Shown here piece by piece: positions 8,043 through 15,808 of a stretch of 64,000 bases of DNA. Position numbers and translations under genes: made by a program. The notes below the pieces were generated by a model that ran no database searches, was not told the origin of the DNA, and saw only the letters and a program-made list of their open reading frames with translations. The DNA is from Shewanella cyperi (GTDB taxonomy: Bacteria; Pseudomonadota; Gammaproteobacteria; Enterobacterales; Shewanellaceae), in assembly GCF_017354985.1 (NCBI RefSeq), contig NZ_CP071501.1, forward strand, positions 2,809,501 to 2,873,500, in the 5' to 3' direction. Each line of letters opens with the position of its first letter. The stretch's first letter is position 1.

Positions 8043-10097
8043 ATGGAACCTGTCTTTTTAACGTCACCTAACGAACCAAACTACTGCATAAACTCAGCCA
8101 TATCGGCAGATTTAGCCATCGCTGTTCGTTGGGTCTTACAAATACAGCAACATTTCTACCGTTATCGTTGTGCCAAGGCTCTGGAATCTCTTGGTTTTAA
8201 AGAAGAGTTTATTGAATTGCTAATAGCTGACGAGTCGACTGTAAGTTATGACCAACTAATCAGTATTCTGGATGAGCATATCGCCGCACAGCCGCCGCTG
8301 CCGCTCGATAGTAATATTCAGCAATTTGGCAATCTAATTGGTTTAAAAGCACTTGAAGTTAAAATTTTCCGTTTTGTATTAATAACCAGAAGCTGGCGCT
8401 TGGTGTTCAGCGATGTCCGAGCTTCGAGATATTACACAACCAGAAATGACCTGTTTGAACTGGTTGCGCATTGTTTAAAAACGGATGCCGCAGATGTTGA
8501 AGTGGCACTGATGCCAACATCAACCTTAGCTTTATGTAATCTGGTCACAATGGAGCGTGGAAATGATTTGGCTGATAACTTCAGATCCCTTTGGGTATTT
8601 AACAAACTCTTTACCAAAGACTGCAACCCAAAAGAATTACTGCAAAAATTCAGTCATCCAGTTGATGCGCCACGGCTCAATGCCGACGATTTTTCACATC
8701 TTGCTGATGCGGTGAAACTAATGCAACGCTTGTTGTCATACGCTCTTAATCAGCACCAAACTGGGGCGAACTTTTTATTGTACGGTCCCCCAGGTACGGG
8801 TAAAACGGAGCTGGCAAAATGGCTTGGCTACCAAGTAAGCCAACACGTGATGGGGGTGAGCGCTTTTTCTGGTGTGGACGTGCACGGAGCAAAATCTCGG
8901 CTTAATGCCTTGCTGATGTGCCAGCGGTTATATGCTACCAGTGGCGGCAGAGTTCTGATATTTGATGAAGCTGATGATGTACTGCCAAGTAAAGTAGGCA
9001 TAACCGTTGGCAATAATGATGCACTTAAAATGGCTATCAACCAACTACTGGAAACAAATGCAACGCCTTGTATTTGGATATGTAACAGTATTCGCCATTT
9101 TGATGCTGCTCAGCTTAGACGCTTTAGTCAGATCATTAACGTTGAAACTCCACCGCAAGAGATTAGGCAAAACATTGCACAGCGCTATCTGGCAGATACC
9201 GGTGTCAGTAGCCAATATATTTCTGAACTAGCCAGCGATGAGCAAATCACACCAGCACTGTTATCATGCCTCGCACAAAGTCATGCGGCACTGACTGACT
9301 CTGCACCATCAGAGAAAGAGCGCGATTTTGATTTGATATTGAACCCGCTGTTGAAAGCCCGTTTCGGCAGGAGCCGGCGAAATGCCAATCAGATTGAGAT
9401 AAATCCAGCTTATTACAATACAACAGTATGTATGGCGGAGTTGGCCAAGCAATTAAACTGCATACCCGATCTACGTTTGTGCCTTTATGGCCCGCCGGGC
9501 ACAGGTAAAAGCAGCTTTGCGACTTTCTTGGCACAGCAGGCAAAAAGGCCGTTAGTGCAAAAAAAGGCCAGCGATTTACTGGGAAGCTTTGTTGGGGAAA
9601 CCGAAAAGGCCATTGCTAATGCGTTTGCCGAGGCCGAGCGTGGAGGCGCTATTTTACTATTGGATGAAGTGGATAGCTTTCTTTGTAAACGTGAGCAGGC
9701 GGAGCGAAACTGGCAGAAAACCATGACCAACGAGCTGCTGGCACAACTTGACCAGTATCGGGGGGCCTTAATATGTACCACCAACTTTATAGATGCACTG
9801 GATCCAGCAGCTTTGCGCCGCTTTGATATGAAAATTCAGTTGGATTATTTAACTGTCGCCCAGGCTGGCCAACTTTTTACGGAGCTGCAGCAAACATTCG
9901 GCTTGCCTGCAGGAATAACCCCATCCCAGCAACAGCTAGGCACACTCAAGCTCACGCCAGCAGATTTTGCTGTGCTCAAGCGCCAACTGAGCTTGCAGCC
10001 AAGCCATGAATGGAATGATGACGCCATCGTTAGAGCTTTAGTTGCAGAGACGCAATTCAGACAGCCACCAACTAAAGCGATTGGCTTCGTACAATAA
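8043..10097 (+). CDS. Tandem AAA+ ATPase, first gene of candidate defence operon
   Basis: 684 residues with two complete AAA+ modules behind a roughly 240-residue helical N-terminal domain with no family I recognise. Module 1 has Walker A GPPGTGKTE near 248 and Walker B VLIFDEADDVL. Module 2 has Walker A GPPGTGKSS near 483 and Walker B AILLLDEVDSF near 537. Each ends with an arginine-finger region (QLRRF and ALRRFD), so both ATPase sites may be active. The architecture resembles classical AAA unfoldases or remodellers (Cdc48/FtsH type), without a protease or membrane domain. The ATG at 8043 follows AGGAGGT at ideal spacing; an in-frame TTG at 7992 falls inside the palindrome and is rejected. 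The gene is AT-rich compared with the core genes. Confidence 0.88.
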   Translation: MEPVFLTSPNEPNYCINSAISADLAIAVRWVLQIQQHFYRYRCAKALESLGFKEEFIELLIADESTVSYDQLISILDEHIAAQPPLPLDSNIQQFGNLIGLKALEVKIFRFVLITRSWRLVFSDVRASRYYTTRNDLFELVAHCLKTDAADVEVALMPTSTLALCNLVTMERGNDLADNFRSLWVFNKLFTKDCNPKELLQKFSHPVDAPRLNADDFSHLADAVKLMQRLLSYALNQHQTGANFLLYGPPGTGKTELAKWLGYQVSQHVMGVSAFSGVDVHGAKSRLNALLMCQRLYATSGGRVLIFDEADDVLPSKVGITVGNNDALKMAINQLLETNATPCIWICNSIRHFDAAQLRRFSQIINVETPPQEIRQNIAQRYLADTGVSSQYISELASDEQITPALLSCLAQSHAALTDSAPSEKERDFDLILNPLLKARFGRSRRNANQIEINPAYYNTTVCMAELAKQLNCIPDLRLCLYGPPGTGKSSFATFLAQQAKRPLVQKKASDLLGSFVGETEKAIANAFAEAERGGAILLLDEVDSFLCKREQAERNWQKTMTNELLAQLDQYRGALICTTNFIDALDPAALRRFDMKIQLDYLTVAQAGQLFTELQQTFGLPAGITPSQQQLGTLKLTPADFAVLKRQLSLQPSHEWNDDAIVRALVAETQFRQPPTKAIGFVQ

Positions 10098-10157
10098 ACT
10101 ATCTACAACAAGGATGTTGTTGTATAAAAAGCAAAATTATCTGTCGAAGGGATTTTT

Positions 10158-11150
10158 ATGGAATCACTGGGTGAAGCCATTTACCGCAATTTGCCGACAA
10201 ATGAGCAATATGCACTCAGCGTAGCATCGCTTAGCGAAAGGCTAAACCAGCATGAGGCATTGCAAAAATGTGATTGCGATAAGCATAAAGCGCAGAAGAT
10301 AAGGCGGCAGCTTGCAAAATTAGAGGCCGATAAACCTGGTAAAATTCATGCCCAGCAATACGGTAAAGAGTGGCGGTTTTGGAAATCTTGTGAGCCTGAA
10401 ACACAACTTAGTTACCTGTTGCAACAGTTAAGTGTGTTGCAGGATGTAATACAACAGCGTCTTCCTTCAGGCCTGCAGCGACAGCTGAACGATGTGATGC
10501 AGCAGTTGCCAGTGAACAAAGGTAACTGGCTGCGTAAGATTTACATCGCTCCCTCCAGCGTTTGGCAGCCACCAAAGCTGAATCCTGAAGTTGTTACTGT
10601 GGTGTATCAGGCGATAGAAGAGGACAGGACCTTTAGTTGTGACTACACCACTCTAAAAGGCATAACCCGCAGAGTTACACTGGTGCCCTGGGGATTAATG
10701 ACCAAAGCAGAAAAAGTGTATGTGCTGGCTATTGAACGTGGCAGTAAAAAAACCGCACCGGTTACCTATGCCATGCTGAGCATTCGCAATGCCGAGCTCG
10801 GCGAGCATATTAGCTTACTTGAAGGCTTGCCTGTCGATGTGGATTTACGCACTTACTGTGAAACGCATCAGATTGGCTCCTTCGGTGCAGACTCTCCGGT
10901 AATTGATCTCGTTGTCAGGTTTTATGGTAATGCTGGCCGAAGGCTGGAAGAAACACCGCTCAGTGACAATATGCAGCTGCATGAGCTCAGTAACAATTGC
11001 CGCGAAATTCATGCAACGGTGCGTAACACTGTAGAGCTTAGAAAATTTCTGCGTGGCTTTGGTGAACAAGTAGAGGTTATCGCGCCGGATCTATTGCGTA
11101 GCGAAATGATACAAGAGCTACATGCCTGCCTTAATCGCTATCAGCAATAA
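10158..11150 (+). CDS. WYL-domain transcriptional regulator
   Basis: 330 residues. The N-terminal 15-75 looks like the winged helix of WYL regulators (ASLSERLNQ ... KIRRQLAKLEADKPGKI). The WYL sandwich follows at about 145-215, with PWGLMTKAEKVYVLA near 177, where VYV replaces the canonical WYL triplet. The C-terminal WCX-like extension (about 240-325) includes QVEVIAPDLLRSEMIQEL. Such proteins sense nucleotide or nucleic-acid ligands and commonly repress phage-defence operons (BrxR and CapW are examples). The ribosome site AAGGGATTTTT precedes the ATG. It lies 60 bases after the AAA gene and probably binds the palindromes at 7980 and 11171; that link is inference. Confidence 0.88.
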   Translation: MESLGEAIYRNLPTNEQYALSVASLSERLNQHEALQKCDCDKHKAQKIRRQLAKLEADKPGKIHAQQYGKEWRFWKSCEPETQLSYLLQQLSVLQDVIQQRLPSGLQRQLNDVMQQLPVNKGNWLRKIYIAPSSVWQPPKLNPEVVTVVYQAIEEDRTFSCDYTTLKGITRRVTLVPWGLMTKAEKVYVLAIERGSKKTAPVTYAMLSIRNAELGEHISLLEGLPVDVDLRTYCETHQIGSFGADSPVIDLVVRFYGNAGRRLEETPLSDNMQLHELSNNCREIHATVRNTVELRKFLRGFGEQVEVIAPDLLRSEMIQELHACLNRYQQ

Positions 11151-11170
11151 ATATTTAAACAACGAATAGA

Positions 11171-11191
11171 TAGCTTCACTTTATGAAGCTA
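11171..11191. promoter_or_regulatory. Palindromic operator, copy 2 (perfect)
   Basis: TAGCTTCA, five bases (CTTTA), TGAAGCTA: a perfect 8-bp inverted repeat 60 bases before the ATG at 11252, in the only gap of about 100 bases inside the operon. It repeats the site at 7980-8000 with the same spacer length, pointing to a second regulated promoter for the last three genes. Confidence 0.65.
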
Positions 11192-11251
11192 CCTATTGCT
11201 AAAGTTGTCTCAAATAACTGCTTGTGGCCAGTCAACACCCACGAGGTATGT

Positions 11252-11461
11252 ATGAACGAAGCAATTGCTGTATTTAAAAAGCTGGTAGTGCCACTGAAAC
11301 AACTTGGCTTTCACTCTGGGCTGACGCTGTTCCCCATCGTTAAGGAGTTAACACAATTCACACCATTAACAGAAGAAGCCAAATTGCTATTAAGCGCAAT
11401 ACTGGCATCGGATCTTCAAGTTGAAGAAGACTTCGATGACCCTGAGCATCTCAAAAATTAA
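11252..11461 (+). CDS. 69-residue hypothetical protein in the AAA-WYL operon
   Basis: 69 residues starting MNEAIAVFKKLVVPLKQLG and ending with an acidic tail (VEEDFDDPEHLKN). It is predicted mostly helical, soluble, with no cysteine pair or membrane segment; I recognise no family. The ATG at 11252 follows GAGGTATGT; an earlier in-frame ATG at 11183 lies inside the palindrome and is less likely. It is the first gene after the second operator, with the winged-helix gene 94 bases downstream. Small acidic helical proteins in such operons are often adaptors or antitoxin-like partners, but nothing here proves that. Confidence 0.68.
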   Translation: MNEAIAVFKKLVVPLKQLGFHSGLTLFPIVKELTQFTPLTEEAKLLLSAILASDLQVEEDFDDPEHLKN

Positions 11462-11555
11462 AGTAAAAGCAAAGTATCTAAAGCTGTTGCAGCGGGAATT
11501 AAAACAATTTAATAACGCTTACCGTAGTTGGAATTTAATATCAAGGATTAACTAT

Positions 11556-12662
11556 ATGGCACTTTACACTGAAATTTTAAAAGAGATCCAAGATCGCACT
11601 ATACCAGCACAATTCAAGTCAGCAGATTTAAGAAAAAAACCAACAACTGATGGTATGTATCAAGTGGGTGAAAAAACCTACAAACGCAGTACGCTCGACA
11701 CCATGCTTGCAAACTTGGCAATTGACGCAAATGGAAAGCCAGCAGGTAAGCACGTTCAGAATGGACAAAAAGAGCAATTCATTCGAGTAGCACCTGGTGT
11801 GTATAGCGTAATATGCTCACCGGAGCAGTTGCATGCCCCAGCTGTTGATGATGAGATCCCTTACCAAGACAACGAAGAGTCTGAGCCAATCCATTTTGAA
11901 TTTGCACCAATCATTGGAGCAAAAAGTATTGCCGGGTTTATTGCTGATTATCTACAGCAGTCGCCATTTCAGTACTTTTTCAAGAAGCAAAATAAAAAGC
12001 ATCCAGTCAAGCCCGCAAATGGATTAAAACAGCGGTTAAATGCCTATTTTTGGCCAGACTTATCAGTAAGCTGGGAAAGCACGCAGCAAGAACTTCATCA
12101 GTATGTTGCTGAGTTCAAGACGATAGAGCAGAACAAAGAACATCCGAATAGCGCCGATAAGCTACTGGAATTATTCAGCAAAATTTGCAAGTGGGGTGGT
12201 GTAAAGCTACCTGACATTGCAGCAATAGACTTGAAGCAACAGGTATTTTCAGTTCTGCATGCATTGGATAGTGGTAATATTCCAAGCAGTAATTTCAGAA
12301 TAAATAGCGCTTATACCAAGCTGTATGCTATCGCGCGACCTGACACTTTTATTATCTTTGATTCCCGTGTGGCAGCTGCACTAACCAGTATTATTGATAG
12401 CGCATATCAGACATTTGTGAGCTCACCAGATTGGTCAAAATACAAAGGTTTGGGGTTTGTAAATGGTCGAGGTGGAAGTAGACCAAGGCCACTGCACAAC
12501 GTATGGCCAAATGGTTACCAGAAATGGTCAGCTCAAATAGCCGCTAATCAATTGTGCCAGGATATTGTATCTCACATTAATAAAAACCCGCTGAGTTATG
12601 GGTTTGATACAACAATTACCCTGCGCGAGCTTGAGGCAATATTGTTTATGGAAGGGTACTAA
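11556..12662 (+). CDS. Winged-helix protein with unrecognised C-terminal domain (candidate effector)
   Basis: 368 residues. The N-terminal 80 residues (ALYTEILKEIQ ... YKRSTLDTMLANL ... GVYSVI) resemble the winged-helix-like domain (DUF7669 type) often fused to restriction or nuclease domains. A polar linker at about 95-115 separates it from a C-terminal domain of about 240 residues with KLYAIARPDTFIIFDSRVAAAL and then a Gly/Arg/Pro stretch (GLGFVNGRGGSRPRP) and WPNGYQKW. I do not recognise that domain; the FDSRVA segment recalls helix-hairpin-helix glycosylase-type proteins, but no catalytic motif is clear. The ATG at 11556 follows AAGGATTAACTAT. The likely DNA-binding or DNA-acting component of the operon; activity is inferred. 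Confidence 0.72.
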   Translation: MALYTEILKEIQDRTIPAQFKSADLRKKPTTDGMYQVGEKTYKRSTLDTMLANLAIDANGKPAGKHVQNGQKEQFIRVAPGVYSVICSPEQLHAPAVDDEIPYQDNEESEPIHFEFAPIIGAKSIAGFIADYLQQSPFQYFFKKQNKKHPVKPANGLKQRLNAYFWPDLSVSWESTQQELHQYVAEFKTIEQNKEHPNSADKLLELFSKICKWGGVKLPDIAAIDLKQQVFSVLHALDSGNIPSSNFRINSAYTKLYAIARPDTFIIFDSRVAAALTSIIDSAYQTFVSSPDWSKYKGLGFVNGRGGSRPRPLHNVWPNGYQKWSAQIAANQLCQDIVSHINKNPLSYGFDTTITLRELEAILFMEGY

Positions 12663-12703
12663 TCCTATATCACTAATAAGTTAATTTATTGGAGGATTAC
12701 AGT

Positions 12704-12970
12704 ATGTCAAAAATCAACAGAAATAGTACAAGTGAAGAGTTGTTAAAGGTCATTTTTTACCTGTCTGACACAGTACTATATTGGTATATGGCGCTGCTTT
12801 GCTCAGCTGGTGTATTTATGATTGTCTTGTTGTTAGTGTTCAGTCGTATTGTACCAGAAACCACGTTGTTGATTGCCCCGCCATGCACATTTGGGCTTTT
12901 TGTACTGGGATGGATCAGCGAACGTGCATATAAGCGTGAGGCCACAGAAAAAAAAGAAGCGCGCAAGTAA
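12704..12970 (+). CDS. Two-helix small membrane protein in the AAA-WYL operon
   Basis: 88 residues. Two hydrophobic helices, about 27-50 (WYMALLCSAGVFMIVLLLVF) and 58-76 (TTLLIAPPCTFGLFVLGW), with polar N- and C-termini and a basic/acidic tail (REATEKKEARK). The ATG at 12704 follows GGAGGATTACAGT, a strong site 41 bases after the previous stop. No family is recognised. Small two-helix proteins ending defence operons are often membrane-disrupting effectors or membrane anchors, so this is a plausible terminal effector; that is inference from context alone. Confidence 0.72.
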   Translation: MSKINRNSTSEELLKVIFYLSDTVLYWYMALLCSAGVFMIVLLLVFSRIVPETTLLIAPPCTFGLFVLGWISERAYKREATEKKEARK

Positions 12971-13002
12971 ATTAAACTTTGGCAGTGCATTCAGAACACT
13001 GA

Positions 13003-13108
13003 GAGCTACCGGTTGTTACCAACCTGTAGCTCGATGCCATTTTGTTGAAGCAATGCTTGGTTGTCATGAACCAACCGACTTTGGACACGTGATACCGCTG
13101 AACGTGTC
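13003..13108 (+). other. Cluster of three hairpins, possible structured RNA or DNA element
   Basis: Hairpin 1 (13003-13032) is a 13-bp stem with one mismatch and a TTAC loop. Hairpin 2 (13057-13074) is TTGGTT / AACCAA. Hairpin 3 (13083-13108) is GGACACGT / ACGTGTCC. They start 33 bases after the stop of the two-helix membrane gene and could be the 3' end of the operon mRNA, a separate RNA, or recombination-site remnants. Confidence 0.45.
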
Positions 13109-13290
13109 CTCAACTCGGACCTCGATGTTTGAAGGAATCTGCTTAAAGGTGACCACGACCTATTTGGCTGTCATATTGTCATTGATGATATCCTTCGCCA
13201 AGGCAGCATTAAGTTTTTTCCGCCCAACAGCTAATTTCGCTAAAGATCATTACCTGGCGCCTTGAAGGTGCATTTTTGAACAGTTTTCAA

Positions 13291-13327
13291 TTTAGATACA
13301 CAGGTAGATACACAGGCAAAATCTGAA
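13291..13327 (+). repeat. Right copy of 37-bp flanking direct repeat
   Basis: Partner of 7651-7687 in the same orientation (29 of 37 identical, no gaps). Beyond it the composition returns to that of the core genome and core-type genes begin, which suits an insertion boundary. Confidence 0.55.
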
Positions 13328-13395
13328 CAGCTATTTATGCATTACTATCAGCGCAATATGAACCCAGTTCAGATGACGCCCCACCAAACCTAGAT

Positions 13396-13427
13396 AAAAA
13401 GGGCCATCCACACGGATGGCCCTTTTT
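13396..13427. terminator. Strong intrinsic terminator at the island/core junction
   Basis: GGGCCATCC, loop ACAC, GGATGGCCC, flanked by A5 and T5. Perfect 9-bp stem usable in both directions. It lies just outside the right flanking repeat and insulates the accessory block from the core. Confidence 0.9.
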
Positions 13428-13474
13428 CTTTGTGCTTTTCGGTGAAACAGGCCACATACCTTTGATATCAAAAT

Positions 13475-13504
13475 AAAAAAGACAGGGCTCAGCCCTGTCT
13501 TTTT
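13475..13504 (-). terminator. Intrinsic terminator of the DUF3297 gene
   Basis: GACAGGGC, loop TCA, GCCCTGTC with A-run/T-run flanks. It lies 50 bases beyond the stop of the minus-strand gene at 13554. Confidence 0.88.
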
Positions 13505-13553
13505 AACGCCATAACACATTCAAAGCTGCCAGAATGACTTACTTCAGAAAGGC

Positions 13554-13802
13554 TTACTTGTAGAAAGCTTCCACAGTGCCTTTGATGGTCATCAGCAGCG
13601 GTTGGCCACGGCGGTCCAGGGCTTTGCGGGATGCAACCTTAATCCAACCTTCACTGATGCAATATTCTTCAACATCAAAACGCTCTTTGCCGTTGATCTT
13701 GATTCCGATATCGTGCTCAAACACGGCGGCCACATTGTGTGGGCTGCGGGGGTTGATGGAAAGGCGGTCCGGTAATGCAGGCTGTGATTTAGTGTCGTTC
13801 AT
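13554..13802 (-). CDS. DUF3297 family protein
   Basis: 82 residues starting MNDTKSQPALPDRLSINPRSP and ending GTVEAFYK. The pattern LPDRLSxNPRSP ... DIGIKxNGxE ... VEEYCISEGWIKV ... KGTVE matches the small conserved DUF3297 family of proteobacteria, whose function is unknown. The ATG at 13802 is the conserved start; the frame extends to 13970 but that part is unrelated. It is divergent from the DCC-family gene at 13999 and is the first core gene after the accessory block. Confidence 0.88.
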   Translation of the reverse strand: MNDTKSQPALPDRLSINPRSPHNVAAVFEHDIGIKINGKERFDVEEYCISEGWIKVASRKALDRRGQPLLMTIKGTVEAFYK

Positions 13803-13998
13803 GCTCGTTATCTGCTCATCAATTGCAAAATAAAAATCGTGCGCCATTGTAGGCAATCCCAGTCGGGGGCTCAATAGCGGTAGCAAAAGAGACGGCGCAC
13901 ATTCGAGAGAGCTAAAATTGTAGCTTTGGGGCATTGTCACGAATGGCGGTATGATACAAGTGAATCCCAAATTCCAGTGACAAATTCACGGAGGAGTT

Positions 13999-14364
13999 AT
14001 GGCCCAAAAACATTTGACCGTGTATTACGACGGAGCCTGCCCTACCTGTGTGCGGGACAGGGCTAATTATGAAAAACTGGCCGGTAAACAAGGTGCCGAG
14101 GTGGAGTGGTTCGATATAACAGGAAAGGATGACGCCCTGTGTCAGTTGGGAATCGATCCCAAGAAGGCGCTGCGGGAACTGCATGTGCGCGATGAGCAGC
14201 AACAGCTGCACGTGGAAATGGATGCCTACATATTGCTAATGCAGCGGGTGTGGTTGCTTAAACCCCTGGCCTGGTTTATCGGCCTGCCCTTTATTCGTCC
14301 CTGGCTGTCACGCCTGTATCACAAGATGGTGAGTGAGCGCCTGGAGCGTACGGGTCGCGGCTGA
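13999..14364 (+). CDS. DCC family (DUF393) thiol-disulfide oxidoreductase-like protein
   Basis: 121 residues. The N-terminal motif YYDGACPTC (residues 9-17) is the DxxCxxC signature of the DCC/YuxK family, a thioredoxin-fold group presumed to handle thiols. A conserved tail follows (LLMQRVWLLKPLAWFIGLP) whose amphipathic or hydrophobic nature suggests loose membrane contact. The ATG follows GGAGGAGTT. It is divergent from the DUF3297 gene and is a single-gene unit. Family assignment is firm; the substrate is unknown. Confidence 0.88.
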   Translation: MAQKHLTVYYDGACPTCVRDRANYEKLAGKQGAEVEWFDITGKDDALCQLGIDPKKALRELHVRDEQQQLHVEMDAYILLMQRVWLLKPLAWFIGLPFIRPWLSRLYHKMVSERLERTGRG

Positions 14365-14539
14365 AGACTCGGCATTGCATGGGTTGAAAAACCAGTTATC
14401 GGCCACATGACACTACTCAATCCATGCAGCCCTATCCACAGTACCCAATCCACACTGCCCTGCGCGGCTTTCCCAAGGCGGCGTGACTTAACAAGCCGAG
14501 TTTTACCACTTGTTTAGCCAATCCTTTCCGCTGCTAAAG

Positions 14540-15763
14540 CTACTTGCGCCCCATGGCGCGCTTTTTGGCGCGCTGGCGCTGGGCGGCGCGGCTGAGACTG
14601 CGGCCTTCCGGGGACGGAGCGTTGAGATCCGGTTCGAACCCCGGCAGCCATTGCTGGGGTAGACGCCTGTCGAGCATGGCCTCCAGCTCCTCCAGCAGGC
14701 GCAGATCCTCAGGCGCCAGCAAGGTGATAGCCAGACCATTGGCCCCTGCCCGGCCGGTGCGACCAATACGGTGTACATAGTCTTCGCGTTTGAACGGCAG
14801 CTCCAGATTGATGACACAGGGCAAGGCTTCCACATCCAGCCCCCGCGCTGCCACGTCGGTGGCCACCAGCACCCGGCATTGGCCCTGGCGAAAATCGCTG
14901 TAGTTGCGCTCACGCTGGCTTTGGGAAAGATCCGCATGCAGGGCCACGGCGGCAATGTCCTGCCGGGCAAGGCTGTCCACCAGGGCATCGGCCCCCTGTT
15001 TGGTGCGACTGAAGATCAGCACCTGTGACCAGGGGTTGGTCTTCAGCAGATGGGCCACTATCTCGTGCCGCCTTGGGGCATCTATGTTGAACACCCGCTC
15101 CTCAATACGGGCGGCGGTGTCCTCGCAGTGGGCCAATTCTATGTGTTCGGGCTCAGTCAGCAGATTCTTTGCCAGGCGCCAGATACCGTCGTTAAAGGTG
15201 GCGGAGAACAGCGCGGTGCAGCGCTCGGCGGGCAGCTTTTTCATCAGGGCGCGGATCTCATCCTCAAAGCCCATGTCGAGCATGCGATCGGCCTCGTCAA
15301 ACACCAGAAACTGCACCTTGTCGAGCCTCAGGGTGCGTTTTTTAAGATGATCGAGCAGGCGTCCCGGGGTCGCCACCAACAAATCCACGCCATCTTTGAG
15401 TTGCTTGAGCTGGCCTTCCAATGGCACGCCGCCATAGACCAGGGCCAACTTGAGGCCGCTGCCGCGACCATAGTCTCGCAGGCTGTCATACACCTGCTGC
15501 GCCAGCTCCCGGGTCGGAGTCAACACCAGGGCCCTGGGGGCCGGCAGGTTCAATGCCATGGCGGGCTCATTCAGCAGTTGGCTAAGCAGCGGCAGACCAA
15601 AGGCCGCGGTTTTGCCGGTGCCGGTTTGGGCCTTGACCAGGAGATCCTTGCCCGCCAACAGGGCCGGGATGGCCCGCGCCTGCACGGGCGTGGGCTCGGA
15701 GAATCCGAGACGCTGCAGATTGGCCAGCAGGGATTCAGGCAGGGCAAAGGAGTGAAAGGACAT
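14540..15763 (-). CDS. DEAD-box ATP-dependent RNA helicase (RhlE-like)
   Basis: 407 residues with all motifs in order: Q motif (F22 and PTPVQ), AQTGTGKT (45-52), PTRELA near 83, DEAD (156-159), SAT (187-189), ARGLDVE and HRIGRTGRAG near 320. The opening MSFHSFALPESLLANLQRLGF resembles the RhlE subgroup. The short basic C-terminus (RSLSRAAQRQRAKKRAMGRK) probably contacts RNA. Such enzymes remodel rRNA or mRNA structure, often during cold growth. It lies 45 bases downstream of the PAS-GGDEF-EAL gene on the same strand but is probably separately translated. The exact paralog among the host's several DEAD helicases cannot be set from sequence alone. Confidence 0.93.
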   Translation of the reverse strand: MSFHSFALPESLLANLQRLGFSEPTPVQARAIPALLAGKDLLVKAQTGTGKTAAFGLPLLSQLLNEPAMALNLPAPRALVLTPTRELAQQVYDSLRDYGRGSGLKLALVYGGVPLEGQLKQLKDGVDLLVATPGRLLDHLKKRTLRLDKVQFLVFDEADRMLDMGFEDEIRALMKKLPAERCTALFSATFNDGIWRLAKNLLTEPEHIELAHCEDTAARIEERVFNIDAPRRHEIVAHLLKTNPWSQVLIFSRTKQGADALVDSLARQDIAAVALHADLSQSQRERNYSDFRQGQCRVLVATDVAARGLDVEALPCVINLELPFKREDYVHRIGRTGRAGANGLAITLLAPEDLRLLEELEAMLDRRLPQQWLPGFEPDLNAPSPEGRSLSRAAQRQRAKKRAMGRK

Positions 15764-15808
15764 GGCAGGATCCGCTGTTAATACATCAGGGGGCGGATCC
15801 TAGCAAAA

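Larger units (their letters stand above)
12971..13553. other. Non-coding region after the AAA-WYL operon
   Basis: This 583-base stretch contains three hairpins in about 105 bases (13003-13108), the right 37-bp repeat (13291-13327) and two strong terminators (13396-13427 and 13475-13504). An open frame at 12873-13265 overlaps the membrane-protein gene and has no ribosome site or family character. Confidence 0.55.

Noticed and set aside
11556..12662. Naming the C-terminal domain a DNA glycosylase (OGG type)
   Set aside because: The FDSRVA resemblance is short and no catalytic Lys/Asp motif is visible; left unnamed.
12873..13265. 130-codon frame overlapping the end of the two-helix gene
   Set aside because: No ribosome site, no family character, and it crosses the three hairpins.
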